Of a DNA stretch of 39,993 nt, positions 1 to 7,811 are shown one piece after another. The notes under the pieces are model-generated. The model saw nothing but the letters and a program-made list of their open reading frames with translations. It did no database searches and was not told where the DNA came from. Position numbers and translations under genes: made by a program. Numbering within the stretch: position 1 is the first letter of the stretch; each line of letters begins with the position of its first letter. The DNA comes from Planctomycetota bacterium (GTDB lineage: Bacteria > Planctomycetota > Planctomycetia > Pirellulales > Pirellulaceae), in the NCBI GenBank assembly GCA_026692885.1, contig JAPLNJ010001204.1, positions 1-39,993 of the forward strand, written 5' to 3'.

Positions 1-365
1 TTCCGCCCCAAAGGGGCATTAACAAATCAGCCCAGGGCAGAGCGTCGCGGCGACAGCCGCAGAGCGACGCCCTGGGTGCGGTATCGATTCAGCACGGTAG
101 CCCTGAAAGGGCGAAACAAATCGGTTCATCCCACACGCATCACTCGTCAGATGCGCCAAGGCTTGTTTCGCCCCTTCAGGGCTGGCGTTCCTGATACTCC
201 CCTAACCCAGGGCGGCGCTACGCGGCTAACGCCGCTCCGCTCTGCCCTGGGCTGCTATGTGGCTGCCCCTATCGGGGCGAAAACCTAAGCTGCCCCTAGC
301 AGAGCGAAAACTTGTGTATAACGACGAGCCCGATGGCCGGGTGCGACGCACCAGCGGGCGCAGCT
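1..365. repeat. Composite palindromic repeat block without genes
   Basis: This spacer holds no credible gene. It is one large imperfect inverted repeat built from several sub-palindromes. GCCCTGAAAGGGCGAAACA at 100-118 pairs with 164-182 (one mismatch). GCCCAGGGCAGAGCG at 30-44 pairs with 238-252. CGCCCTGGGT at 68-77 pairs with 205-214. GCCCC/GGGGC palindromes lie near 5-17 and 264-278. The centre of symmetry is near position 141. Blocks of this type are dispersed through planctomycete genomes; whether they are mobile or structural is not known to me. Confidence 0.8.
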
Positions 366-1376
366 TCAGCCGCGTACCGCCTCAATGAAAGCCGCCACAT
401 TTTCGGCCGGGATGTCGCCGGGCATGTCGTGGCTGGGGGCGATGATGAAACCCCCGCCGTGGCCCACGGCGTCCACCAGTCGGCGAGCTTCGTCGCGGAC
501 TTGCTGGGGTGTGCCGAACGGGAGCACGCGTTGGATGCTCATGCCGCCAAAGAAGGTCAGCCGGTCACCGAACTGCTGTTTCATCTCGACGGGCTCCATC
601 ACCTCCGGCTGAAAGGGATTGAACACGTCCAGGCCCAGTTCGATGAGGTCGGGAAACAGTTCCTGCACCTGACCGCAGCAGTGGATCATCACGGCTTTGC
701 CGCCGCGACGGACCGCAGCGTACATCCGCGCCAGCCGTGGCCGAACAAACCGGTGCCACAACGGAGCGCCGAACAGCAGCCCGCGCTGATGCCCCCAGTC
801 GTCGCCGAACAGAATCCCGTCGATGTCGTACTGCAGCAGCTCCTCAACGATCGCCAAGTTGAACTCGGTCAGCACGTCGAACAACTCGTCCACGAACTCG
901 GGGGCCTCCAGCATGTCGAACATCAGCTCGGTCATGCCGCGCAGACTCCATGCCCGCTCGAACAGCGAGAAGCTGAGGGTTACGTAACGGAATTGTTGGG
1001 GGTGGGTCGCGATGAAGGCGGGCAGTCCCACATAGCGTTTCGGGTGGCGGGGATCGGGGAGGCTGTAGTCGGCCAGCGAACGGCCGAGCAGCTGATATTC
1101 CTCGACCACGCCGATGTCCTTGTCGACCGTGCGATTCCAGACGACGCCAAACTCGTCGCGAAAGAAACCGGGACGGATCTCCTGGATGGAGTCCGGCGAC
1201 CGGGCTCGGTAGCGTGCCAGATGGTTGCCCAGCACGCGGTCGAGATCCGTGGTCCCGAAGAAGGCCTCCAGCTTCTGCTGCATCCGCACCGTGTAGCCCA
1301 CATGCCACGGAGTCTGGTCCGGCTCGTGGTGAAGAATCGCTTGCCAGACGCGGTCTCGCGGAGTGGTGCTGGTCAT
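366..1376 (-). CDS. Uroporphyrinogen decarboxylase (URO-D)-like protein
   Basis: A 336-residue cytoplasmic TIM-barrel protein of the URO-D/methylcobamide methyltransferase superfamily. An HCCG motif at 232-235 matches the HxCG zinc-thiolate site of the corrinoid methyltransferases (MtaA/CmuA type) rather than haem-pathway HemE. A GDDWG stretch lies at 191-195, and APSHDMPGDIP (313-323) replaces the usual C-terminal cysteine. This makes porphyrin decarboxylation unlikely; a methyltransferase or an unknown sugar-linked role is possible. The ATG at 1376 is preceded by only a weak AAGAAAG. The gene starts 19 bp after the Gfo/Idh/MocA stop on the same strand, so it is probably the last gene of a sugar-catabolic transcript. 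The superfamily is clear; the substrate is unknown. Confidence 0.85.
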   Translation of the reverse strand: MTSTTPRDRVWQAILHHEPDQTPWHVGYTVRMQQKLEAFFGTTDLDRVLGNHLARYRARSPDSIQEIRPGFFRDEFGVVWNRTVDKDIGVVEEYQLLGRSLADYSLPDPRHPKRYVGLPAFIATHPQQFRYVTLSFSLFERAWSLRGMTELMFDMLEAPEFVDELFDVLTEFNLAIVEELLQYDIDGILFGDDWGHQRGLLFGAPLWHRFVRPRLARMYAAVRRGGKAVMIHCCGQVQELFPDLIELGLDVFNPFQPEVMEPVEMKQQFGDRLTFFGGMSIQRVLPFGTPQQVRDEARRLVDAVGHGGGFIIAPSHDMPGDIPAENVAAFIEAVRG

Positions 1377-1395
1377 CGGAATTGCTTTCTTGAAG

Positions 1396-2562
1396 TTAGT
1401 ACTGCACCACCACGCGTTGCCCGGTTGCCGAAGACTTGCGCATGGCCTCGATAATCACAGCCACGCGATAGCCGTCTTCGAAGGTGGCGAGGAACGGACT
1501 CAAGGGTTTGTGGTTGGCCACCGCATCGAGGAAATGGAACTTCTCAATGATGTGGCAGTGCTCCCAGCCGATATTGTGGCCCGTCGGCCACCAGGCCCCG
1601 GCATAGGGGTGGTAACTCTCGGTCACACTGACTTCGGTGAAGCCCATCACCGCCTGATTCGGACCTCCTGCCTGGCAGACGAACAGGCTGTTGGGATGCT
1701 CCAGATCCCACCGCAGGGAACCTGCCGAACCATTGATCTCCCAGGACAGATAATTCTTGCGGCCCGTAGCGACGACCGAGGACTCCATCACGCCGATGGC
1801 CCCGCTCTCGAAGTCCAGAACCGCGGCGGTGCCTTCGTCGGAGGTCACGGCCGTGTTGCCCGCCGACGCGACCGCCCGATCGGCGTTGAACGTGCGGACG
1901 ATTGCCGACAAGCTCTTGATCTCGCCGACCAGGAATCGACATTGGTCGATGGCGTGGCTGCCGATGCCTTGGAGACCTCCGGAGTGCGGCCAGGCCGAGT
2001 ACCACGCGGCGTCGGGCCGTAACGACGGGTCGTGTCCGGCACTCTGCAGGTAGTTAACGCGGATGTGATAGAGTGTACCGAGCCGGCCCGCCGTAATCAG
2101 TTCCTTGGCCAATTGCACTGCGGGCATGAAGCGGTAGTTGAAAGTGCACACCGCCTTGCCGGGTGCCGCCGCCGCGGCGTCCCGCATGCGTCGAGCATCG
2201 GCGACCGCGATGGCCATCGGCTTCTCGCAGATCACGTGCTTGCCGTTCTGCAGCGCGGCGATCGTCGGCTCGACGTGGACCGGATCCGGCCCGCAGTTGT
2301 CGAACACCTCGATGACCGGGTCGGCGACCAGTTCGTTCCAATTGCAGCAGGTGCGGTCGAAGCCGTACCGCGCGGCCTCGCGTTCCACTTTCTTTTCGTC
2401 CTTGTCGCACAGCAGTGATAACCGCGGCGTGAGATTCGCATCCGGGTAGATGTACGGGATCTTCCTGTAAGCATTCGTGTGGCACTTGCCCATGAAGCCG
2501 CAGCCGAGCATTCCGATCCGGACAACCTTGCGTGGATCCGGTCCGACCGTCTTGATGGTCAT
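1396..2562 (-). CDS. Gfo/Idh/MocA family NAD(P)-dependent oxidoreductase
   Basis: A 388-residue cytoplasmic dehydrogenase. The N-terminal Rossmann fold shows RIGMLGCGFMG with the dinucleotide-binding glycines at 20-25, and the family signature EKPMAI is at 113-118. The catalytic His/Asp pair is probably H203 and D206 in GSHAIDQ. No twin-arginine signal is present, unlike many planctomycete members. Proteins of this family oxidise or epimerise sugars, inositols or sugar acids; the substrate cannot be read from the sequence. The ATG at 2562 has AAGGAA upstream. The gene lies between a TIM-barrel isomerase and a URO-D-like gene, all on one strand, which supports a role in carbohydrate breakdown. 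Confidence 0.93.
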   Translation of the reverse strand: MTIKTVGPDPRKVVRIGMLGCGFMGKCHTNAYRKIPYIYPDANLTPRLSLLCDKDEKKVEREAARYGFDRTCCNWNELVADPVIEVFDNCGPDPVHVEPTIAALQNGKHVICEKPMAIAVADARRMRDAAAAAPGKAVCTFNYRFMPAVQLAKELITAGRLGTLYHIRVNYLQSAGHDPSLRPDAAWYSAWPHSGGLQGIGSHAIDQCRFLVGEIKSLSAIVRTFNADRAVASAGNTAVTSDEGTAAVLDFESGAIGVMESSVVATGRKNYLSWEINGSAGSLRWDLEHPNSLFVCQAGGPNQAVMGFTEVSVTESYHPYAGAWWPTGHNIGWEHCHIIEKFHFLDAVANHKPLSPFLATFEDGYRVAVIIEAMRKSSATGQRVVVQY

Positions 2563-2586
2563 AATTGGGGGTTCCTTTCGTATCGT

Positions 2587-2663
2587 GTAGGTCAGCCTTT
2601 CCAGGCTGACGTGTCGTAGGTCAGCCTTTCCAGGCTGACGTCAGGCTGGAAAGCCTGACCTAC
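2587..2663. repeat. GTAGGTCAGCCTTTCCAGG repeat, two direct copies and one inverted
   Basis: Two direct 25-bp copies (2587-2611 and 2616-2640) are followed by an inverted copy (2641-2663). Together they can form a strong hairpin between the Gfo/Idh/MocA and isomerase genes. The same unit recurs as an inverted pair at 31784-31842. Confidence 0.9.
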
Positions 2664-2685
2664 GGGGTTGCGGCAATATGCGGCG

Positions 2686-3687
2686 TCAGGACAAGATTGG
2701 CGCCAAGTTCTCACGCGCCCAGCGAATGGACGCCTCCAGGTGTTCGCGTTCGAGCTTCCACGATTCCGGGCCGTCGGGTAACGCACCCGGCGCCCCGGCC
2801 AGCGGCCGCTCCCAAGACTTCTGCAGATACCAACTCAGCCCATCTCCAGGCGGAGCAGGGTGCCGCGTGAAGTAGCCTGGTTCCAGGATGTTGAGCGTGA
2901 AATAGCGCCACTGCGAGTGGATCTCGAGGTTGAGGTTAATCTCCGGATTGCCGGCTTGCAGCGTCCGGGCGATGGCCGCCAAGTCGATATCACCTTCACC
3001 CAGTGCACAATTCTCCAAGGCCAGGCCTTGGTCGGTCCGCAAAACGCGGTAGTCTTTGAAGTGCGTCGTCAGGGCGTAGGGAGCCAGAATGCTGGCCAGC
3101 CGCAAGGGATCGTCGAGATCGAACGCCAGGTTCGCGGAATCGACGGTAAAGCCGAACGCCGGGCTGGCGACGCGGGCGAAGATCGAGGCCAATTCACGGA
3201 CCGTGAAGTCCGCGTGGTTCTCCATGGCGATCTTCAGGCCCAGGTCCGCGGCGGCCTGGCACGCCTCGCGCAGAATGGCCACGGCCTGATCGGCCAAAGC
3301 CGCCATATCGTGGCCCTCGTCGCGAATGAAGAGGTTGCCGCCCACGCAGCGGAGGATGGGTGAGCCGAGCTTCCGGGCAATGTCCAGGTGGTCGATGACG
3401 ATTTGGGCCGCGGATGCGTGCACCTCGTATCCGGCGGCCGCCAACAGTTCGCGGCCCTGCGTGGCCATGGGATGCCATGGGAAGATCGAGCCCATGCCGA
3501 AGTGCAAGTACAGGCCCAACTCCTCGGCCATGTCCCGAATCGATGCCAAGTCGTCGTCGCGAAACGAGCGAAACGGCGACAGTTCGAACAGGACGCCAGC
3601 CAGCCCCCAGGCTTTCGCCAGCTTCAGTACGCCGATCGGATCGAGACCCGAGTTGCGGACCGAGTACGAGTCCATGCCAAGTTTCAT
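2686..3687 (-). CDS. Sugar phosphate isomerase/epimerase (xylose isomerase-like TIM barrel)
   Basis: A 333-residue cytoplasmic TIM barrel of the AP-endonuclease-2/xylose-isomerase-like superfamily. The expected metal ligands are visible in order: E156 (MENHAD), D183 (VDSAN), H209 (THFKD) and E255 (LEIHS). The start was placed at ATG 3687 rather than at the longer reading frame because GAGGAGAAAGGGG lies just upstream and the family begins with a strand like MKLGMDSYS. Members isomerise or epimerise keto-sugars or inositol derivatives and often accompany Gfo/Idh/MocA enzymes, as here. The spacer towards the upstream glycosidase gene holds an inverted repeat. The substrate is unknown. Confidence 0.9.
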   Translation of the reverse strand: MKLGMDSYSVRNSGLDPIGVLKLAKAWGLAGVLFELSPFRSFRDDDLASIRDMAEELGLYLHFGMGSIFPWHPMATQGRELLAAAGYEVHASAAQIVIDHLDIARKLGSPILRCVGGNLFIRDEGHDMAALADQAVAILREACQAAADLGLKIAMENHADFTVRELASIFARVASPAFGFTVDSANLAFDLDDPLRLASILAPYALTTHFKDYRVLRTDQGLALENCALGEGDIDLAAIARTLQAGNPEINLNLEIHSQWRYFTLNILEPGYFTRHPAPPGDGLSWYLQKSWERPLAGAPGALPDGPESWKLEREHLEASIRWARENLAPILS

Positions 3688-3734
3688 AAGTGGCCCCTTT
3701 CTCCTCAATCGGCAGATTGCGAATACGACAATTG

Positions 3735-3789
3735 TAGTCGTCACGCTCCGCTGTGCGCGACATGTCATCACGGCGGAGCGTGATGACTA
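3735..3789. repeat. Inverted repeat TAGTCGTCACGCTCCGC
   Basis: Arms at 3735-3751 and 3773-3789, 17 bp each with one mismatch, separated by a 21-bp loop. It sits between the GH116 stop and the isomerase start. It is another dispersed palindrome type; a role as a transcription attenuator is possible but there is no T-run. Confidence 0.85.
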
Positions 3790-3823
3790 CTTTGAAACCC
3801 CGACAGTTATTGATGCGCCGGTC

Positions 3824-6397
3824 CTACACGCCACTCTTGATCTCACGGACGTCGATCGAACCGGACCGCACTTCGACGAAGGGCTTACCATCCTGGACGC
3901 CCACCGTGCCGTAGCCCGTGGCCGTGCTCAGGAAACAGCGGAAGTTGCCGGCCAGACTCGGCTGGAGGTACAGCACCTTCTCGACCGCGTCGTAGCGGGC
4001 GCCGCTCAGCCCCTGGAGCAGCGCGTAGCTCGCCATGGCGCGGGCGTACCAGTGACCGCACTCGTACTCGTTGAACGGATTCCGCAGGCGGCCATCGTAC
4101 CGGGCCCGGCAGACGCGGACAATATCCAAACCCTGCTCCACCAGACCCATGCGCATCAGGTGCGAGGCGACTTGGTATTCGATCCCCGTCCAGACTTCGT
4201 TCGAATAGACGAACGGCAGCGACAGCTCGCCGCCTTTGGGCCAGGTGCAGAGCAGCAGGCCACCCTCGGCGCCACAAGCGTAACTGGGCCGCTGTGGATT
4301 GGGGTGAGCGGTCAGATCGCGTTTCAGATTGTGGCGGTGAACCGCCTGGAGATGGCTGGCGACCTGCTTGGGAGCCAATACCTGCCCGACACCGCAGACC
4401 AGCGCCAGCCAGGAGCCCAGGACGCCATCGGCCAGGCAGCCGGTGCCGTACTGGTACTTGGGACCCTCCCGCTCCAGCAGCGCGAGAGCTTCGGGAGAAT
4501 AGGTGCCGACCATGCTCTTGACCTCGGTCGGATCTTTGGCACGAAGATTCTTCCACTGGATCTTCTGGATGAAATACTCGCCGTCGAACAGTTCCCGATC
4601 CGCACGGTCGGTGCCCTTGGCATGCAACTCCGCGTACAGCGGCACTTCGTCTTTCAACGCCTGGCCCATGCGCACTGCCGCCCGCAGCGCGCCGAGATAG
4701 AAGCTGGTACACATGCCGTCCGGGCCCCAGAACTCGATGTCGTAGGTATTGTGGTGGGGTTCTTCCAGCCAACCCTGATGTCGCGGGTCCCACGTTTCGA
4801 TGCAGTAGTCGAGGCTCTGTTTCACCTTGGGCCACAGGCTGCGGAGCCACGCCAGGTCGCCACTGATCCGCCAGTCGCGATGGATTTTCATGATGCCACC
4901 CAATTGGCCGTCGGCGGCGGCATGAAAGTCGGGGACCAACGGGCGGATGGGCAACGCGCTGCGGAATGTCTGATGGCCCCGCTCGTCCTGCGACGGGCCA
5001 AACTCGGTCTCACGCAGCGTACGTTCCAAGGCGGGAAACAAGTGCGGCAAGGCTTGCGCGTAGTTCCAGACGTGTGTGCACGACCCGTGGCAGCAACCGG
5101 CGTTGTCGCCACAACCTTCCCACGCCCAGAGCCGGCCGTCGGCCTGCCGCAGCACGGTGGGCGATTTCAGAATGGTCAGGTTGGCGGCCACGGCCTCGAT
5201 GACTTCCGGCGGCAACGTGGTGTCGTAGAAACAATCGCTGAACCGCTGCGTGTTCGTGCGCAACTCGTCGTAGTGCTCGCGCCAGTAGGTGCTAACTTCG
5301 CCAACGTTCGCAAAGCGGCCGGTGTACCACGGCCGGTAGGTGCCCTGCAAAATCGGCAGGTCGGGCTTGGCGGCGGGATCCTTACCCATGCGCAGCGTGG
5401 TTTGGCCGACATACCAGGCGAACCGCACCACGATGGTCCGCGAGGCGTGAGGCGCCAGTGTGAACGGCACGAAGAGCGTAGCGCCGGGCGCCGCCCCGCC
5501 GTCGGTCACCGATGCTCGGTCGTAGCAGGCACCGCTGGCAATGTCTTTCCAAGCCATCGTCAGCGGATCCCACCAGCCACCCCGGAACCACGCCTGGTTT
5601 ACCTTTGCCCCCGGCTCGCTGACGCTCACCGAAAAGGCGCCTTCCTCCTGCGGTTTGTCCTTCCCCGGCCCGCACCACAGCACGAACCCACCCGGAGTCG
5701 CTTGGACGGCCTGCGGATTACTACCGAGGGCCATAAAGTTCTTCGCATTCCAGGAGAATACCGCCTCGACGGGCGACGCCGAGTCGTTGGTGAAACAGTA
5801 CTCCAGTGCGGCCACCGGCAGGCTGGCGTGGTCCGCGTCGTTAGGTTCAAAAGGACTCCAACCGGTGATTTCCACCTGCAGCGGTACGTCCGGGTCGCGG
5901 AGCGTGATCGTGCCAAACGGAAATCGCACTCGGAAACGGGCCTCACGGAAACGTGGCAGCCCGAACGAGGTGCCCGCGGCGCCGTTACCGGTGCCGGGCT
6001 GGCCAAAGAGCTTCCACCCCGGCACGGGTCCTTCCAGCACGCGGGCCACCGGTGTCTGACCCTTCACCGAGATTGCGGCGAAGGTGCACGGTTCGTGAAA
6101 CACTTCCGGCTTGTTCCGCAAGGAGACATGCGACAACGCACCGGTGCCTTCCAGGCAGAGCATGCCCGCGCCCATGCCGCCCAGGGGAAAGGCCACACGG
6201 TTGAGATGCTCACCGGTGTACTCACCACGGTTCTTGGACGTCGCGGTGGTGGGCGCCTTCGCGGCCGCCGTCGGGTTGCTTTCGGCAGCAGCCACAGGGG
6301 CAGCCATGGCCGATGGCAAGGCCGCCCCAACGGCGGCCACCGCGCACGTTTTGAGGACGTCACGGCGTGACAGGTCGGACGAATGGTCGCTGTGCAT
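3824..6397 (-). CDS. GH116 family glycoside hydrolase (GBA2/DUF608-like), Tat-exported
   Basis: An 857-residue exported glycosidase. The start is ATG 6397, with AGGAGAAACCCC upstream; the in-frame extension upstream of it has no family resemblance. The N-terminus is a twin-arginine signal (SRRDVLK at 10-16, then an alanine-rich hydrophobic stretch). The mature protein opens with LNRVAFPLGGMGAGM, the glycine-rich start of the GH116 N-terminal beta domain. The (alpha/alpha)6 catalytic part follows, with WEGCGDNAGCCHGSCTHVW near 426-444 and NTYDIEFWGPDG near 550-561. E427 and D553 are the best candidates for nucleophile and acid/base; their spacing resembles the characterised archaeal enzyme SSO1353. 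Family activities include beta-glucosidase, beta-xylosidase and N-acetylglucosaminidase. It is the first gene of the minus-strand sugar cluster. Confidence 0.9.
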   Translation of the reverse strand: MHSDHSSDLSRRDVLKTCAVAAVGAALPSAMAAPVAAAESNPTAAAKAPTTATSKNRGEYTGEHLNRVAFPLGGMGAGMLCLEGTGALSHVSLRNKPEVFHEPCTFAAISVKGQTPVARVLEGPVPGWKLFGQPGTGNGAAGTSFGLPRFREARFRVRFPFGTITLRDPDVPLQVEITGWSPFEPNDADHASLPVAALEYCFTNDSASPVEAVFSWNAKNFMALGSNPQAVQATPGGFVLWCGPGKDKPQEEGAFSVSVSEPGAKVNQAWFRGGWWDPLTMAWKDIASGACYDRASVTDGGAAPGATLFVPFTLAPHASRTIVVRFAWYVGQTTLRMGKDPAAKPDLPILQGTYRPWYTGRFANVGEVSTYWREHYDELRTNTQRFSDCFYDTTLPPEVIEAVAANLTILKSPTVLRQADGRLWAWEGCGDNAGCCHGSCTHVWNYAQALPHLFPALERTLRETEFGPSQDERGHQTFRSALPIRPLVPDFHAAADGQLGGIMKIHRDWRISGDLAWLRSLWPKVKQSLDYCIETWDPRHQGWLEEPHHNTYDIEFWGPDGMCTSFYLGALRAAVRMGQALKDEVPLYAELHAKGTDRADRELFDGEYFIQKIQWKNLRAKDPTEVKSMVGTYSPEALALLEREGPKYQYGTGCLADGVLGSWLALVCGVGQVLAPKQVASHLQAVHRHNLKRDLTAHPNPQRPSYACGAEGGLLLCTWPKGGELSLPFVYSNEVWTGIEYQVASHLMRMGLVEQGLDIVRVCRARYDGRLRNPFNEYECGHWYARAMASYALLQGLSGARYDAVEKVLYLQPSLAGNFRCFLSTATGYGTVGVQDGKPFVEVRSGSIDVREIKSGV

Positions 6398-6435
6398 GGG
6401 GTTTCTCCTAAGGCGACACGTGGCCGCAACCAAAG

Positions 6436-6521
6436 TAGCATGGCTCTCCAGAGCCGTGCGTGTGCGACTCCTCAGTGGCCAGTCCCTCCCGAGACTGCCC
6501 GGCTCTGAGAGAGCCAAGCTA
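6436..6521. repeat. Inverted repeat TAGCATGGCTCTCCAGAGCCG
   Basis: Left arm 6436-6456 and right arm 6500-6521 are reverse complements with one mismatch and one extra base. Each arm is itself palindromic around GGCTCT/AGAGCC. A single degenerate arm recurs near 21167-21186 (GGCATGGATCTCCAGAGCCG). Confidence 0.85.
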
Positions 6522-6776
6522 TCTGGGATACTAAGTAAGCCGATTCTCTTCTTCCCGTCAAGCAGGCAGGCACGCTGCTGGTGGGCGTAACCGGTCTTCC
6601 TCGCACGAGATAGTAAGGGCCCAGGATCGGCGACGTGGCATTGGTAGTGAACTCAGTCGGGCTGGAGAACACCCACGATGGCTTGCGAGCTTGGCGTTGG
6701 GCGGGGATAATGCCGGCGCCCGCAGGCAGAGATCAGCGTCGGCAGGCTGAAAACCACACTCCGAGGCTGTGAACGA

Positions 6777-6885
6777 ATCAAATCGGCGAACGATGCTTGC
6801 ACAAGGTGTAGGGTGGGCTGTGCCCACCAAGCACAAGCAGTTGTGGTGGGCACAGCCCACCCTGCGATCCTTTCACGGCCTCTCC
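6777..6885 (+). repeat. Dispersed ~107-bp element, copy 1
   Basis: The core is GTAGGGTGGGCTGTGCCCAC, a spacer, then its inverted arm. Conserved non-palindromic flanks run from ATCAAATCGG on the left (with GATGCTTGCACAA before the core) to TTTCACGGCCTCTCC on the right. Copies 2 (12514-12622, reversed) and 3 (33397-33503) share both core and flanks, which defines a discrete element. Confidence 0.88.
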
Positions 6886-6930
6886 GACGAGAGCTAACTG
6901 GCTACCTCTCCGACGAGAGCTAACTGGCTA
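6879..6930. repeat. 26-bp perfect tandem duplication
   Basis: CCTCTCCGACGAGAGCTAAC plus six more bases occurs at 6879-6904 and again, identical, at 6905-6930. The CTCTC/GAGAG parts make each unit a small hairpin. The duplication overlaps the end of the dispersed element and ends 12 bp before the next start codon. Confidence 0.92.
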
Positions 6931-6942
6931 CGGAATTTGATT

Positions 6943-7599
6943 ATGTTCCAAGGTTTAGTCCTAGCGCAGACGTTGCAGGATTTGGAAGCGACCTATGGGG
7001 TCGAACGCAGGTTGGTTGAAGGCGGAAGTGAGCTGTTAAACCCCTTTATTCTTACGCTCATCTGCATTGTCCCCGTGATTGCAATTGTCGTCGCGATGGT
7101 GTGGTGGGGAATCAACTTCTATTACGACCGAAAATTTGCCAGTGTCATGGAAGTCAAGAAAGAATCCTTCGTGTTCTGGGTGCTGCTCCTGTTCGTCGGA
7201 TATCTTGAAGCCTGGATTATCGTCGGGACCCTTACCGGATCATGGTTCTTGGGGTCTTTGAACATCGGAATGAATGTTCTTTACCTTGTGGCCTTCCTGG
7301 TGTTTGCCCTGGTGTATCACTCGAACGTGAGGTTCCAATCAGATTTTGCACCTTCGCTCCGAGCCAAGTCAGTCATGGTAATCGCTATTATCTTGCCGCC
7401 GGTGTTTGTTAATCTTTTCATACGAGCTTGGTCGACGGACGTCGATGAGCTGTATAATCGCCCCGAAGTTGTTTGGACGTTAAGAGGAGTGTTGGGGATG
7501 CTCCTCGTCTACTGTGTGGTTGACCTCTGGCTACAATACAGGCAGGTCAAACTGAAAAAGAAGATCTGGGAGGGTTGGTCAAAGAAGGTTTCCGGGTGA
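6943..7599 (+). CDS. Multi-pass membrane protein of unknown function
   Basis: A 218-residue integral membrane protein that I do not recognise. The ATG at 6943 was chosen; an in-frame TTG lies two codons upstream, and neither has a clear ribosome-binding site. About five hydrophobic segments are visible: one near residues 32-55 (PFILTLICIVPVIAIVVAMV), then near 75-95, 100-125, 140-165 and 180-200. It ends in a lysine-rich cytoplasmic-type tail (LKKKIWEGWSKK). The gene is about 49% GC by hand count of two lines, against about 60% around it, and its codon use differs from its neighbours. That, and its position between repeat blocks, suggests recent acquisition or a fast-evolving orphan. Confidence 0.7.
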   Translation: MFQGLVLAQTLQDLEATYGVERRLVEGGSELLNPFILTLICIVPVIAIVVAMVWWGINFYYDRKFASVMEVKKESFVFWVLLLFVGYLEAWIIVGTLTGSWFLGSLNIGMNVLYLVAFLVFALVYHSNVRFQSDFAPSLRAKSVMVIAIILPPVFVNLFIRAWSTDVDELYNRPEVVWTLRGVLGMLLVYCVVDLWLQYRQVKLKKKIWEGWSKKVSG

Positions 7600-7672
7600 A
7601 GCACGCGAGGCTGGAGGTCCTTAGGCGAGGACGCAAAATGACTCACGTGCAACTTTTCTTGTAGGATTCACA

Positions 7673-7736
7673 CGGATGGCAGAGCCAGAGCACGGATATC
7701 TGTCTTGTTCGGTTTTCATCCGTGCTCTTCCATCCG
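7673..7736. repeat. Inverted repeat CGGATGGCAGAGC...GCTCTTCCATCCG
   Basis: Left arm 7673-7697 and right arm 7718-7736 pair (GGATGG-AGAGCACGGAT) with a 6-bp insertion in the left arm. It lies between the convergent membrane-protein and hydrolase genes, so it could act as a bidirectional terminator, but no T-tract follows either arm. Confidence 0.8.
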
Positions 7737-7811
7737 AGCTGGCAACGGGACGTGGAAGACCTCAACCGTGACTACCTACGACACGATTCACGTGTCCAGG
7801 CCCGCCAGCAA

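Larger units (their letters stand above)
6398..6942. other. Gene-free spacer with three repeat types
   Basis: No coding frame here resembles a protein. The spacer contains an inverted repeat (6436-6521), one copy of a dispersed element of about 109 bp (6777-6885) and a 26-bp tandem duplication (6879-6930) just before the next gene. I see nothing in 6522-6776. Two divergently transcribed genes flank it, so promoters for both should lie here, but I cannot identify them with confidence. Confidence 0.7.

Noticed and set aside
76..288. Small plus-strand open frame in the first spacer
   Set aside because: It lies wholly inside the nested palindrome and its sequence is dictated by the repeat.
312..1454. 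Plus-strand open frame of 380 codons opposite the URO-D-like gene
   Set aside because: The minus strand carries an intact URO-D family protein; the plus frame is a codon-bias shadow.
3326..6370. Long plus-strand open frame of about 1014 codons opposite the GH116 and isomerase genes
   Set aside because: It spans two convincing minus-strand genes and the spacer between them, has low-complexity composition and no domain pattern; it is an antisense shadow typical of high-GC DNA.
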